NCBI GenBank assembly: GCA_963070105.1
Contig: OY718805.1
Location: 1,550,001-1,614,000 of the forward strand
Direction: 5' to 3'
DNA: 64,000 nucleotides
Source: Litomosoides sigmodontis
Taxonomy: Eukaryota > Nematoda > Chromadorea > Rhabditida > Onchocercidae
The notes beneath the pieces were generated by a model. It saw nothing but the letters and a program-made list of their open reading frames with translations. It had not been told where the DNA came from and did not search any database. This document shows, in pieces, positions 32,747 through 46,340 of the stretch. The number at the start of each line of letters is the position of its first letter. The first letter of the stretch is position 1. Both the position numbers and the translations under genes were made by a program.

Positions 32747-34798
32747 CTATCATGAAAAGCATGCATTTCAATCCTCAAGCTGGCTCGAATACTGACACTC
32801 GAAAATGTTTTCGTTCAGCAACTATGATTGTTTTCTGTCGGATTGAATTTAAAAAAACAAAATGGAAAATGAAATTTTTGCGAATATTTTCTAAATATTA
32901 CCATGCTAAATTTCATAACAAAAGCGATTATAACGTATAGTTTACTCGGTCTAGTTTGTATGAATAGCGATAGGTGTTCTAGTAATTCTGATAAAAAAAA
33001 CTAATAAATAGATTTTATATCAAAAAGAAATAAATTCTAAATAAGTTAACCGTTTACAGTTTCAACCTTCATTTACTCCCAATTCAAGTTTTTGATGTTC
33101 GTTTCATCCAAATTGAACTATGAATAATATCAGATATTGAAGAAATGGATGATATTATCTGCACAATTTGACCTTCGACATTATCCCAATCAAATATTAC
33201 ATTTAAGCAAAATACTTTTAGAGGATGTTAACTGCTGTAAAAGTTTTTCCTAATCCATTTGAAGTGCTTCCTCGAAATAAAAAATAGAATCCAGTAGTTG
33301 CGAACGTACCGTACCTTAACAATTCATATCGTATCCACATCATATCAGTGATAGAACGTTTCAGCAGCATAAATTTTTCATAATTTCACAAACAATCTAA
33401 ATCATGAATGTTTTTTAGTTATATTTTTCCTCCTTTATAATTTACAATTAGCTGCTTGTCTTCATGTTTCGTTAATTAAGCAAATATTAATATTTAAGTG
33501 TCAAAATTTCATAAGTTCATAGCGGTAATTTTTTTTATAATCATACTATTAAAGCATTAAAGTATATGACAGGCCTGGAGGCGGAAACTAAGGGGAATAA
33601 AATAGCTAAGGTTACACGGACTTACGAACACGGGAGTGAGAACTAACTTAAAAGCAAAAAAAGAATTGTGAAATCTTACTATGCGTACAGTGTATGGCAT
33701 TAGGGCAGATAAAAACAGTTGGCATCCTCTACTCGACGACAGCTGCGTTCTCATGCATACCATTACTGATATTGTAAATGTGCAGAAGTGGACAAATACA
33801 TTTCCGTTTCATACTGTTAATAATAATAGCTATCGGCATCTTTGGATTTAAATTTGATAAAAAATAACCTTTAAACGTTGTCCAACCGTTGTCCAATGAA
33901 TTAGCGTAAATTATATTCTTTTATTTTTTATTAACAAGAAAATTTCGTTCTTTTCACCTGCATTAACGGAGAAAAAATGGCTCTATGTAACATGAAATAC
34001 ATTGGCTAAAGTTGTTTCAAAAAAAAAAATCGACCTCGCACAATAACAAAAAAAGACAATTTGTTATTCTCATTTAGACTGGAGGAAAACATATAGGAAT
34101 GGAAACAGTTAATCTGTCTGGCAGTTGCCGGTTAAATTGTAAAGCACTTCAAATAAATTCAATCAACGAATTCCCACATCATCAAATAGAAAGCAGCGAA
34201 ACATACGGTCTTGATTTTGTTTTCATTTTGTTTTTTTTCACATTTCACTTTGTGAGATATGAAAGCAATTTATATTTCATACGCCTCCAAATCTCAGTGA
34301 ACCGGAAAGTTTTTTCCTACGACAATGGGTACAGTACTAAGCAAAATAGGTAAAATCAAAAAATATAAAAAAACAAGTTACGATAAATTTTTAAGGATAT
34401 ACTTTTTCAAACACCAAACCCTTTCATCAACAATAAAATAATATAGAAAAAAATCACAGATTGTTGCAAAACATCGTTAATGAATATTTCAGATATTAAT
34501 ACACGAGTTCAGGCTACCGCGCTTCTTATAATTTCACTTACAGTTGAGTCATCAGATCTGAAATTTCGTTTCTTTGTGATATGAATTCCTTTTTGGCAAA
34601 AATTAACACAATACACGACAGGATTTTTTTCTGTCCATAGAAATAGACTAGGTTTTGATAAGTAAAATACACAGTAGAGGTATAGTCATCATAAAATTCT
34701 GATCAGAATCTTCGTTCTTCATTATAGGTAATAAAAGTTAGCAATCTGCATAAAAAACTTTCCTTTGTAATACAATCTTCTTAGGCTAAGGAAAATGA
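32747..34798. other. Gap with orphan splice-flanked minus-strand frames
   Basis: Two kb between the zinc-ribbon gene and the gamma-COP gene. Several minus-strand pieces have exon-like borders but could not be joined in frame: 33315-33370 (MLLKRSITDMMWIRYELLR, donor AG then GTACGG), about 33690-33770 (MRTQLSSSRGCQLFLSALM), a 21-nt piece near 33630 ending at GTAAGT, and a SDDST piece near 34550. They may be additional 5' exons, another small gene, or chance. Confidence 0.4.
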
Positions 34799-35967
34799 TC
34801 ACCTGACAATGAAATTCATTGTGACAGTTCTATCAACCGAGTCGAGTGCAAGCCGTGCTTTTGCTAAAACTTCATGTCCACCTCTAAATACGCCAGCTAG
34901 AAGAAGTAAGTGAGCACTTCTACCTTCCACAACGCGATCGGATCGTTCACATGGCGCCAACCCTATGCATTTGATCAATTCTCTTACTGCATCTATAATT
35001 ATAAAATTATTCTGAATGCAAGACACGATCTTAAAAACTTAGGTTTTTATAAAATAAATAAAACAATAAAGTTCAGTAGAAGATTCAGTGAAAAATCCCA
35101 AAAATTTTTAAGCTTAATGTTTTATAGATCCAAATCAAAATAACAAGTAATGGAAAGATTAAATATAAGGGTTATCCAATCTTTTCTCGTAAGACTATTT
35201 TCATTCCTAGAAAAATTTGGATATGATCGAACAGACAATGTTCATTAACCCTCGAAACGTTACATAATATATTAAATATTATATAATTAGGCTCTGGATT
35301 TGAACACTTTAACGTTGCAAATCTTGGCATGCATATCTCACCTCATGCTAACACCTGTAACTCCAAAACCTTGCACATGTAAAACTTTGAAATTGTAAAA
35401 TTCGACGTTTCCTCGTCTGTTTACAACTAACAGTTAACGAACCTTGCAACGTATGTACTGTTGATAAAGCGTATGTATCTTCATTCTCATTTTCATCACC
35501 AATCTGCTCCCAACTAACAGCAAAATTGCTTCGCTTCGTCGGTTGCACATGATCAGCAACGGTTATTTCAACTTCTTCCAGCTACGCAAAAAAATATAAT
35601 ATTTCACAGTTTTTCTCTCTTAATTATCACAAGTCAGTTCTTAAAACAGCTTACCACAAAGACGTCATTATAACTCTCGTCACCTTCAAATTCGCCTGTT
35701 GCAGGATCGATATCTCGAACTTTAAATTTCAAACTTGCACTGAATGTTGCCATAACAGTGCCAGGTTGTGAAGGCATTTTTAATAGCAAATATGTGGTTG
35801 ACTGTGCACCAAATGCTAATTTTTCAAGTGGTATCGTATGCAAAATCGTCCATCCCTCCGTATCTGGTGCTTGCTCCAATTCAACATAAACATTCTCCAG
35901 CAGCTGGTCATTCAACGTGTTGTTACAGTCAAACTAGAATTCGTCTGTTGGTAACAATAGGAAGTTT

Positions 35968-36048
<81 letters not shown>

Positions 36049-39000
36049 TAAATGAAATTTGTGTTGTTAAATTGTACCTGTAGCACAACATGTTGTAGGA
36101 AAATGTGTTTAACGCATAAGACGCTGTATTCAGTGACTTCGTCCGTTAATGATATTGGTTGTGAAGATTTAAACAATGGACCCAGGCTTGCAAACTCCGG
36201 AATGGCTGCTAACTGCTCTGCAATATCAAATTTGCGATAAATTAACAATAGTGTATTCTTGGCTGTAAATTATTTACTCTTGACCATTATATAGAATTGT
36301 ACGACTTCAACCAAACATTAAATCATTTAAAAAAAAAACTTGTTCTTAGCCTTAAATAGGCTAAGAATAAGTTTTTTTAAGTGCGTTAATATATCAATGA
36401 CCTGCGTAAATCTCTTGCCGCGATGCCTTTTTTTCCTCCTTTTTGTCTGAAATTGTCTCTACGGATAGTGACGGTTTCTTCACTTCCGTTACGGATAGTG
36501 GAAGAGCCGAAATTGGTACCACCTTCAAGTCAAACGGCTTATCATACTCTCCATTGGTCACATACTGCTCCAGTGCTCTTTCAAGCCCAAGAACTGATAC
36601 CTTAAAACACAATACCCCGTAAATTTGACATTAGGACTTCTGCAACAATGAAAACCAAGTTATCCTTCCTATAAAATTTCTTGGCAACAACATATATAAT
36701 GAAACAGTACTTAAAGAATGCAAGACAACGTGCTATCTCAAGAAAAATAGATGCTAACCTGTAGTCCATTCAGAATATAATTAGCAATTAAATGCGGATT
36801 TTCCGTTTCTAAAATTGACAGAAAGTAGGTTGCTCGATCGCGTACTTCATCATCTGTATCAAGCAAACAACGTTTCAACAACACCAATACAGATGGTCGC
36901 AAATCCGGACACTGAGCTCCAAATTTCGCTAACGCACTTACTGCTGCAGCCCGAACCTTGAAAATAAAATGCATTACCAAAACTGATTACCTAAGTCTCC
37001 ATAAACCATTTTTTTCATTTCTATAAAGTAAACTTAATGAACATCGCACCAATGAACAGAAAGTACACTTAATGAACAACACTTAATGAACATCGCACTA
37101 ATGCATTTTACTATCTGATAAATTACCTTTTGGTCACTGCGTTAATACTAATGTCTTGGAAAGCAAAGCTCTAACAAATTATAAAATAATATAGAATTTA
37201 CTGCGCCAACACTAAACTAGGCAAAAAGCTTATATTGGATCATTTTAAAATTTTGTCGCAAAAGTGAGAAAAAATATACCTGAGTAGTCTCCAGAATAAC
37301 TCGGTTGTAAATGAAACGAATATAACGGGAAGGATTGGCAGTTGTTGGTGCTTCACGACCAAGTAAGTGTAGTATACGGGTTGCAAGTACAGGATGTTCA
37401 CAGTCCTCAATAAATTCGCACAAATGAGACAATCCTAAAAATTGCACTCATAATTCAGAGCCAGAAAGATTATGTAGCAATACAACATTCGACATAATCT
37501 AGTCTTAAATGACCAGCAAAGGCCGATTTGTTGCAAAAATAGTATATAAAGAACACTATATTGTACCTGCTTCTTTCGCATCTGAGTTCTCATCAATGAT
37601 AGCAATAATGGTGTCAACAATGCTCTTTTTATAGTCGAAACCACCATCATCGCGTAACATTGTAGCCAAAAAAGACATAAGGATGGAGTGCTTACGTGGA
37701 TAACGCGCACACAATGAACGAATTGCTTCAATCACCACAACCTGCAATAAGTAGATACACAAAAATCAAATTCATGATGCAAAAGACATAATTTAACTTA
37801 AAATCTACAGTGTCGGTAAACTTGGAGATAAACACCTATACAATTTGATGATAATCTAAAAGCTTAAAGAGTTGAAAATGAAGTTGCGTCACCTTAAATT
37901 CATCACTTATTTCATTCACAAATGTGCTAATTTGTTTCATCAATCTTTCCACGGATGATTCTGCTCCGGTTTTGAGAAGCGTTGTGATTGCAAGTGTTGC
38001 TATTGAACGATTCTGATCTGTTATTAATTGTTCCAAATCGACATTACATAACGTTACTGCTTGTGGATGTTTCACTGATACCTGGAAATAGTCAAAGAAT
38101 ATTTCCGACAAAACCACTGTTAACATTTTGACAATCATTTCATGCTATAATTATGAGTAGGCCATAAATAGAAAATTTATAAAACGTATTTTCCATAAAA
38201 CATGAGTTCTTGCAGTTCAGGAGTGCCAAATTCAGAATCATAAATTGAGGACCTTGTTCAAAGTCCGCACAGCAGCAAATCGCAGTGCCGGTTTCGGAGA
38301 CGAGCAGAAAAGTTGCAAGACTGAAATAGCTGGCGATAACTCCGATGAAGTTGTTCGTGGCAGCCGAACAATAGCAGAAGCGGCTTCATAGATTACCATT
38401 TCACATTTATGACGAAGGCATGATTCAATGAATTGGAAAAAGGGGCTTTCTGTTCTGAAACGCCATTAATCTAGTCACTTTGATAAGCGATCAAACACGT
38501 ATTAATAGCCTCATATCATAAAGGGAAGTCAATAGTTCTTTCATAAATTATAGTAGCCTTCCTGGGTTTGCCGCGAATTCAAGAAAATCACTTCACGAAT
38601 TCAAGAAAAAAGAGAGCAAAAGGTTAGAAAATGTTATATTTGAAACCCAAAGAAACTTACCCCGCTTCATCTTCTTCGACAAGTTTAGCTGCAAGTCGAA
38701 TGAGATAGCAAGTTGCAAAAGGAGAACGCAAAGATGATTTACTCCATTTTTGAACCAATTTGTTGACTGCTAAACGATCACCACTACGAATATGGTATAG
38801 CAAGCCGAGAGCATGGAACTGGACCATATTGCTGCAATAAAATTATTGAGCAAAAAACCATCCATTCAATTTTCGATCAACATTTCAGCAGAATGTCGAA
38901 ATAGAGGACCGAAAATTTTGAATCTTGAACATTTCTTTATGCTAAATGTTAATAAAATCAAATTTGCAAATTTACAATGTACTCCAAATTTAGTTTCCGA

Positions 39001-40233
39001 AAAGTACACAGCATTATTTTTGTTGCAAGCTAAGTAACAACAGATCAAATAAACCAAAATAAATCCATTTTATGAAACAAACATGCAAATAAACAAACTT
39101 ATCGGATGAGACAGCTTCCTGGACTTCATTTGCCCAGCGGCGCACTACTTCCGGATTCTTCCGAAGCAAATGAAATGACGAAACAAGGGCCGCCGACGCA
39201 ACTGCTGAATTTCTGTCAACAATCGCCTGAAATGCATCACCATCTTCATATCACATGATTTCTTTATTCTTCTAGTTATTCGTATACATGATACTAGCAA
39301 AACAACCAAATTTGGATTTTAACACAGAATTTCTAAAAAATGCGTCATAGCAAACCTGTTTCATGTAGCGTTCAATAGCCTGCAACATGCTTCCATCAAT
39401 TATGCAGCATAAAGCCCGGATAGCTGGTGCACGATATATATCTTCTCGACCAGTCATATCCTTTGTAAGGCTGAAGCATACTCAATGTGTTCTTATTTCC
39501 TATATTTCAATTTGTAAATCACGTGAAAACATCTGAATGAACACCAAATAACATCAGCAAAATGAAAAAGAAATCAAGACGAATTTTAACAAACCTGCTA
39601 GTAACAATGATGACATCATTTGAGATATCGCAAAACTCTTTAATTGCAAGATAGACCAAACGCCGAAGATTTGAATCCTTACTTTGCCATAATTTTGTTA
39701 CGGCGAAAAAAGCTTCGGTTGCTTCAGTACGCCCAATAGTTTCACCTTGCTGTCGTAAATACAGCAATTTACTCAAGATTACACTACATCTCCGTGCATT
39801 TATCGGCGTTTCATTGAAAGCACGGGCCTAAATTTTCCAGTAGAAGAATTTTTCATTGAATTAAATACTACTTTTCCTTTGAGTTTCTGCAAAACATGCA
39901 ACATGAAAATGATATAAAAACAATTGAAATTAGTGTCGACAGTTAAGAGATTTGCTTATGCCCGCCTCTTTACAGAGAGAACAGTAGCATAAGCTAAGAG
40001 ACCTTCTTGGTTTTACATGATATTATCATGCAATTGCTTCATTTAAAACAGGTTCATTGACTCATTCTACATGACAGTTCCAATTATTAATCTTCTTGAT
40101 GACCGAATTATTAACTGATAATAAACATCCAATTCCTGCAACAAATGACTACCTCCTGTAGAACAGTTGTTTTGTCGAGATTACTAAATGGGTTACCGCC
40201 ACCATTTTCTTCATCCTTCTTGTCCCGTCTCAT
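34799..40233 (-). CDS. COPG: Coatomer subunit gamma (gamma-COP), 15 exons
   Basis: Large COPI coat subunit that acts with Arf1 on Golgi membranes in retrograde vesicle traffic. Exons: 40153-40233, 39595-39827, 39356-39470, 39099-39226, 38661-38831, 38253-38454, 37893-38081, 37567-37741, 37280-37434, 36759-36956, 36402-36600, 36078-36217, 35655-35933, 35443-35581 and 34799-34992. They total 2598 nt (865 residues) against about 874 in mammals. The N-terminal adaptin/HEAT trunk shows [56 protein letters not shown] and [12 protein letters not shown] hinge rich in Ser, Lys and Glu follows, then the appendage domain ([33 protein letters not shown]) and the tail APCERSDR...[11 protein letters not shown]. 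The start MRRDKKDEE is typical. A (TA)n repeat fills one intron. The identification is secure. Confidence 0.97.
35970..36046. repeat. (TA)n microsatellite in a gamma-COP intron
   Basis: About 75 bp of alternating TA inside the 144-bp intron 35934-36077. The repeat makes up half of that intron. It gives spurious Ile-Tyr open frames on both strands. Confidence 0.96.
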
Positions 40234-40255
40234 GTCCAACAATTTGAACGATAAT

Positions 40256-40257
40256 CT
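40256..40257 (-). other. Probable spliced-leader acceptor of gamma-COP
   Basis: TTGTAATTGTAG on the minus strand ends 22 nt upstream of the gamma-COP ATG, with no coding exon needed upstream. It is inferred from position, by analogy with the other genes in this window. Confidence 0.45.
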
Positions 40258-41233
40258 ACAATTACAAATAATAATCACTGATTTAAGGACGGTTAACAAG
40301 AATATTACGAGTACGAGACAAATATGATCACAAAGCTTATTCTCGTTAAAAGAAATGATCAAAATTACAACTGAATGAACTTTATCACTTCACCGTCAAT
40401 TCAAGTTTAACTAAGAAGTTGATAGCTGAAAACAACGCGGAAAACTCGTGGAAACAATAGTAACACACAGACGTGGAATGAAGGGCGGTTCAGCTGAACA
40501 TGAATCCTCCGCGATATCCATCTCGTCCCTCTGCCTACCTATTGGTGAGTTGTTGGAACTTCACTGCTCAATATTATTTATCTCAATTGTTCAACAATAT
40601 ATTCCTAATACTTTTTCGTCTCCCAATACCTCACTTTCGCCCATATTTATAAACATGAAGATAAACATCGCAAGAGGTAATCAACCTACGCCTCTTTTAT
40701 AATCACGTTACCCTAGCTTACTCATAATACATCATTCGGTTTGAAGTTCACATCACAAAAATCAAATTCACCGAAATCTCATCACTGAAGATACGTTTCG
40801 CTCACGTAGTGATACAGCGAAGTCATCCGCTATTATTTAGTTAATATGACAAGACGATCATGAATGATAAGATGAATTTTGCATGAACGTCGACTGATTT
40901 TTTCTTATTAATGAAATCTACCAAACTAACACACGCTGTACACGGCATCTTTTATTTGACGTCCTTCATCAATTATTTACACGTAGGAAAACACACAACT
41001 CCGCATGAGTAATCCAATAATTTCACTTGAGATCATCACTCATCGATACGATTATGTTTGATATGATCCAGAAGTACATGTACGTGCAAGACAAATCGAC
41101 TTAACAAATTAAATCAAATTTCATTATCGCTACCATACATTAGTAATCAAAATACAAGATGAAATAGAACAGTCTCTCATCTTCTTTGTTTCCTTCATGA
41201 AAAAATTACGAAATCCAATGATATCAGTAAATG
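40258..41233. other. Intergenic, no gene seen
   Basis: About one kb between the gamma-COP start and the protease stop codon on the same strand. It should contain the gamma-COP promoter. Short open frames such as 40448-40702 have no supporting features. Confidence 0.6.
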
Positions 41234-43536
41234 TCACGTAAAGGATGACAGATGATAACATATTCCCGTTATATGACATATTAGTTGTGCATATGGCCGG
41301 GTATCGGTCACCGTAAAAGGTGACCCATTGTGACAAATTTTTGGACCAAAAGAGTGTATGCCAAGGAGGAACACACGTTGTCCAAGGAATCCCTGCAATC
41401 CGGCTCCACTATCACCCTAAAATGAAGGTACTGCCTTACGAGAGGAAACAGCTGCGGCACTCTCACAACAACGTTCATTAAATAACTCATGCAAATGAGG
41501 CGCATTTTGTCCCACAGACCACCCTGAAGTGGCACAGCTACCGCAGTCGCTTAGTGCTACGAGATGACGTGGGTGGATCGTACGCGTCAAGCATGAAGTA
41601 AGTGATACGTAATAGTTGTTGACTGTGTCAGCCGCACTTCATACTCTTATCGGATTGAATAAGAGGCAGTTTAAAAATTCTTCTCTATCTCTTAGTTAAT
41701 CAATCAGTCTTGAACAGTTTGAAAATGTAGAAAGGTGAAATTTTCAAGAACGTAAAATATTCAAATTTTTTTCTTCATTCAAGTTCCAGGCGTTAATTTC
41801 CTAAGTTGAATCCATCAATGTTCTATCATCACTGGAAGTTATTTGACCTTTTCAACTCGTAGTAATTTTCTCTCATAACAGTCGGTAAGACTAAATCACT
41901 AGTAATTAATTGAAGGTAGACTGCTCTTACGAAGCAAATGCCATGATGAAGGGTTTTATTTCTTGACTTATAAATTGGTCCGGCTTGAATGAAATCTTTC
42001 TCTCTTGCAACACTGGTAATTTTCGCACTTCCATAATTCAACCTCGACATACTTTCTCCATCTGAAATTGCTATGCTGGAGAGATTGTTCATTCTTACTA
42101 TTGTTGTTTTTGTTTGTAGTAGTAGAAGTAGTGGTGGTGGTGGTGCTGGAGCACTATCGCTTTCATATGTTAGATTTGATAAATGGTAAGGTGAAAGTGC
42201 CTAAAATTTTCAAAGTTTGAATGTTTGAAAGTTAGCTGAATGAATGCACAGTGTTCACTTACATTCATTCTCACCAAACCCATAGTCAAAAAGATTTTCG
42301 GCGTGCTTGAGATTGAAAGTTGAATTGGGCAAGCATATTGCTGAGGTGGTTGTGTCGAACTAAAGAAGTGATAAGATGCTGTGAGATCCCAGTGCTATCA
42401 GGAAATGATTCATAGTAATGGACATTTTTTTGAATGACTAAATTGTGAGAAGAACTAATGATTGAATTCATTTACCATTAAATCGCTTTCCATCTCAACA
42501 ACTGCGAAGTCATGTCCATCTAGGCAGCCTCCATCTAAGAAACTAAAAGAAAAAACTATTGATAGAAGTTTCTACGGGTCATCTTTTATCAATACTTCAT
42601 TTTAGTTTGAAAAGTTTTTGGAACGCGTGTTTTTTTGTCTCCTATTTTGCATAGCAGTGGTGATGGAAGGTAACATCGAATTAAGATTTGATTGCAAAAA
42701 GCTGATGCAATGTACCGTTTGTGGATGGCAATTTTACGAATTCTAGCTGTCATGCACAGCTGTCCGTCACATGGAGGCGAATCCCTTCGTAAGCATACTC
42801 CACCGTATCGTACTGCAATTTGAGTTATATCATCCAGATTTGTAGCAAGTCTAAAACTGAAATTGAAATGAATCCTGTGCATTAGAGCACAAGTGATTTA
42901 TTTTATTGTTGAATTTCAGTGTTAGTTTTAAGTAGTCTCCTTTAGACACCTCGTATGCTGCTACGTCATGGAAGTACGTGGCGGTCTTGGTATGCGCGAA
43001 GTTATTGCAGTAAAGTGGACAAATGCAATGTCTAAGCATAACATGATAGTTTGAGGGTGTAACTGACGTGCACGGCAATTGATGACTTCCGTATTTCATG
43101 ACGCAATGTGCTGCAGTAATGATATGTCGCTTTGAGATGATCGATCCACCGCAGTAATTGTAATGTTCCTGATTGATAAGGGTCAGTGCCGCAGCCCACG
43201 GAAATTGACCTAATTTTGCGGCTGATCCAACCGAGATCTTGTACGCTGAATGAACGTGGATCGTTGTAACGAATGATATGTGTGTTTAATGGCGAATGAG
43301 ATAAGTGATTGAGGGGTGAGAGGAAAATTGACCAACGTATGACATATATGCATGGAATAAATGAAGAATGTCTTCTGCAGCGATGACATCGCATTTTTAA
43401 TTGGTTGGTTATAAAAATTATTGAAATTTAAAAGCTGACGTGAGGAAAGCCACTGTCGACGTGTTTTGCCACAGTTGATTTTCAAATCCTCATTATCATC
43501 AGCATCAAGTTTGCTCAATTGCATCGCATCACCCAT
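41234..43536 (-). CDS. Chymotrypsin-fold serine protease (S1 / nematode DUF316-like)
   Basis: Predicted extracellular endopeptidase. Exons: 43440-43536, 42978-43245, 42716-42850, 42476-42542, 42275-42359, 41931-42061 and 41234-41416. They total 966 nt (321 residues), phases consistent. The full catalytic triad is visible: His in CGGSIISKRHIITAAHC, Asp in GGCLDGHDFAVVEME, Ser in GDSGAGLQGF. The paired cysteine after the leader (NCGK) and the AICLPN and YGFG blocks are typical of the S1 fold. Many extra cysteines lie between the His and Asp regions (PCTSV, RHCICPLYC, GVCLRRDSPPC), as in nematode-specific subfamilies. The N-terminus is unresolved: ATG 43536 gives no signal peptide. A separate ATG at 43994 starts a signal-like stretch (MNGCATVALLTNIGIIAFA), but its donors do not match phase. 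Exon 42716-42850 has a second acceptor 6 nt upstream (42856). Confidence 0.82.
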
Positions 43537-46061
43537 AGAGAAAGGAAATTAGTAACTTTTTTGTACTCAACTAACATTGTCACTGTTATCATCAATCACG
43601 AACTAATTAGGCATCAATAATTTTTCCCATTTTGCTAAAATTCGTTGGCAAGCTCATTCTGGATGAAAGGCAAAATTGATGTAATCATGTTCGAAATTTA
43701 AGATTTTTGGTAATTTTGTTCCACTTTTGGAATGAGGCATTATGCAGCTCTCTTCATTGCACTACGGTTGAATATTAATTTCGAAGCAACAAGCAACAAG
43801 ACGAAATTCTTCATCAGGATGGCTCATGAGAGGAAAGTAATTTGACATAACTTTAACTCTTTCAAATTAGTAATGAATGAACAACCAGGTCTAGCGTAAA
43901 CCACCATATCATTGAAATCCATCGGTAGATTCCGTCTCGCGAACGCAATTATGCCAATATTTGTCAACAGTGCAACTGTCGCACAACCGTTCATCGAACT
44001 CTTTTAGCTGCAAGTTTGTGTGGAACAGTCAAATCATCCGCTATTTATCTTTCCTCAAGATTTTCTAGAATATCAATGTGTCTTCTCACTTTCCATTTCG
44101 TGAAGATTTGTTTCAGCGAGAAAGTTAACAATATATTTCTCTCTCGCGTCACACGTATAAATCAGTGGTGTAATTTTGTTCCCTCTCACTAATGCCATTT
44201 CAATTTCATTTCTATGAAAATGAAATGACATTGTGCAAAAAAAAGGATTGCTAGGATTTTGCATAAATTACTTTTCAAAATCAATTACAATAGATGAGTT
44301 GACTGGGAAGAGTTGCACGCTTACTGTTGCTATTTTATCATCCTTGTCATTTCATTTATCACAATAAACATCGTCGGCATCTTTTCAAAATACTCATGAT
44401 AAATGCATGCTTTTCTTAGACAATAAAAAATTCTCTTATTGTAGTAGCAATGCATGTGGATTGTTTCCTCTTCAATGCTAACATACCTAGAAATTCATTG
44501 TATGAATGGAATTTCTTCTTCAGAGTAGATGGTGTAATTTTGCTTCAATCAATCGCTTAGTGCGTATTGGTAAATTTGAATATTTCTCAGAGTTAGAGAA
44601 AAACTACACTACACCATCGATCAATATGCACTTCATCTTTCTACTTCTCTCATTCTTCCATACCTTCCGTAAGTTCATCAAACGATAGACAGGAAGTACA
44701 ACACTGTAATACTTCGAAAACTTGAAATTCTCAACGTCAAGTGAAATAATTTCGAGAAGCTCAAACATGGCAGTGCAAACATAGCCAATGAATTTATAGA
44801 TGAAAAAAAGTGTATGAGAGGTCATCTTTCAGATGGAACTGTTATTTTTGACGCCATCAAACTCGTTCATCAAATTCTTGAAATTTCACTATTCATTAAT
44901 TTTTCATATCTCTTTTTTTTTCATATCTTTCATTCTCCTTACTTTTCAAAATTATCGTTTATACGAAACGTCCATTTTGAAAGTTTGAATGGCACAATAA
45001 ATTATGTAAATTTTCACGTTAGCGTAAACTAATGATGAGCTCAATAAACTTTAACCTATGCATCATCGAATAATCCCATTCGCTCATTTCAACTCAACAT
45101 TATGCATCAAATGATTTTTTAACTTTCTGCGTTCTGTATAATTAAATGAATTATTAAACTCGTTTACTGAAGATTATAAGCGACAGGAGCGTAGCCATTA
45201 GACAAGTGTTCGTCAAATTTTTTGCAAATTTCAAAGTTCTGTTTAATGGTCAACCCATACATCAAATATTTCTTTCCTGAAGTTTCTAACATACAACTGC
45301 ATAATTGACTAATTGTACTCCAAACATTCATGCATTAATCAAAGGGCAACATTTATCACTTTAAATTAATCAAATTTCGTACTTTACATTCTCACACATT
45401 CGTATGCTTGTTTGCTTAATAAATTGTTCTCTGAAAGAAATGATTCAGTGGAAGATAATTTTCGCTTTTTTATGATCAATTCTTTCGTACACTTTCCCTC
45501 TGTACTGTTTTCTGTTTAAATCTCAGTGACATGGCTTTCCTATCCCTTCACGACAACCATTTTTCACCCATACGATCAGGTGCTTCCTTTGGTAAAATTC
45601 AATTTATTGCAAAGTAAAAGTTTATTACAGTGGAAGAATTGCCATAAATTTATGCTAGCAATCATCTTACATGTGATATTACAGCCTTATAGACAGGTGC
45701 AGGTAGATGACAATGCATCAGCTTCATAGGTAGTTCAGCACCTGAATCTTCCAAATATTCCCTTCTGAACTGTATGCACTGAAATCTCTTTCATTTTTAA
45801 ATTACTACTGAAATGCCACTTGTGATAGCTTGTGGAAGGTTTATTGTTTTGTGTGCCTGGCAGGAATTGCGGTTTCTTTTGAGGTATTTTTTTTTGCTTC
45901 TCGAGTTGATCGCTAAATGACTACTTGATAATCATCGCTGTGCACAGTTGAAGTAGTGCTGGCTTCTTTTATATTACTTATTAAATTTAAAATGACCAGT
46001 GGATAGCCTGCCATTTGTGGTGTATTTCATCATCTTCGTTAGCTGTACAGCTGGCGTTGCA

Positions 46062-46340
46062 CTATTGCCTAAGTGGATGTGCTGTATCCGAAATTCGTTT
46101 ACTTTACAATGCTTTCTGAACGCGCACTCCAAGTCTTCTTTCGGACGCAGCTCACTTTAGGCACTAAAAATTTTGAAGACAGTTATGGTCGGAATGGAAC
46201 TTTACAGTTGCTTGGAGACGCCACGTGACACTGTCAGAAATGTTGTGAGCGCAATTTCTGGATGACAGGATGATGCTGTGCAACACACCTGCTATTCTCG
46301 ATGACAAGCATTAGACTGTTGAAGTCAAGGAAAAAAATTC
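46062..46340 (+). pseudogene. Possible degraded RNase III (Drosha-like) fragment
   Basis: An open stretch of about 50 codons ending in a TGA at about 46228 reads VDVLYPKFVYFTMLSERALQ, then QLTLG and LQLLGDAT. The LTLG...LxxLGD(A/S) order resembles the signature region of RNase III domains in Drosha-type proteins, where an EFLGD motif carries catalytic acids. After the stop, other frames contain CATHLLF and RLLKSR, which could be frame-shifted continuation. The Glu of EFLGD is not conserved. No splice sites bound it, so a decayed or retrocopied fragment is the best reading. Chance similarity is quite possible. Confidence 0.25.

Noticed and set aside
32577..32771. Minus-strand frame ending KPRRSIVALIHCCM as the exon of the zinc-ribbon gene
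   Set aside because: Its donor phase does not fit exon 32036-32118. The overlapping frame VALWPSSTAACTMCYRMF with donor at 32647 joins cleanly.
35768..36248. Open frames with long Ile-Tyr runs
   Set aside because: They come from the TA repeat in the gamma-COP intron; only the flanking exons are coding.
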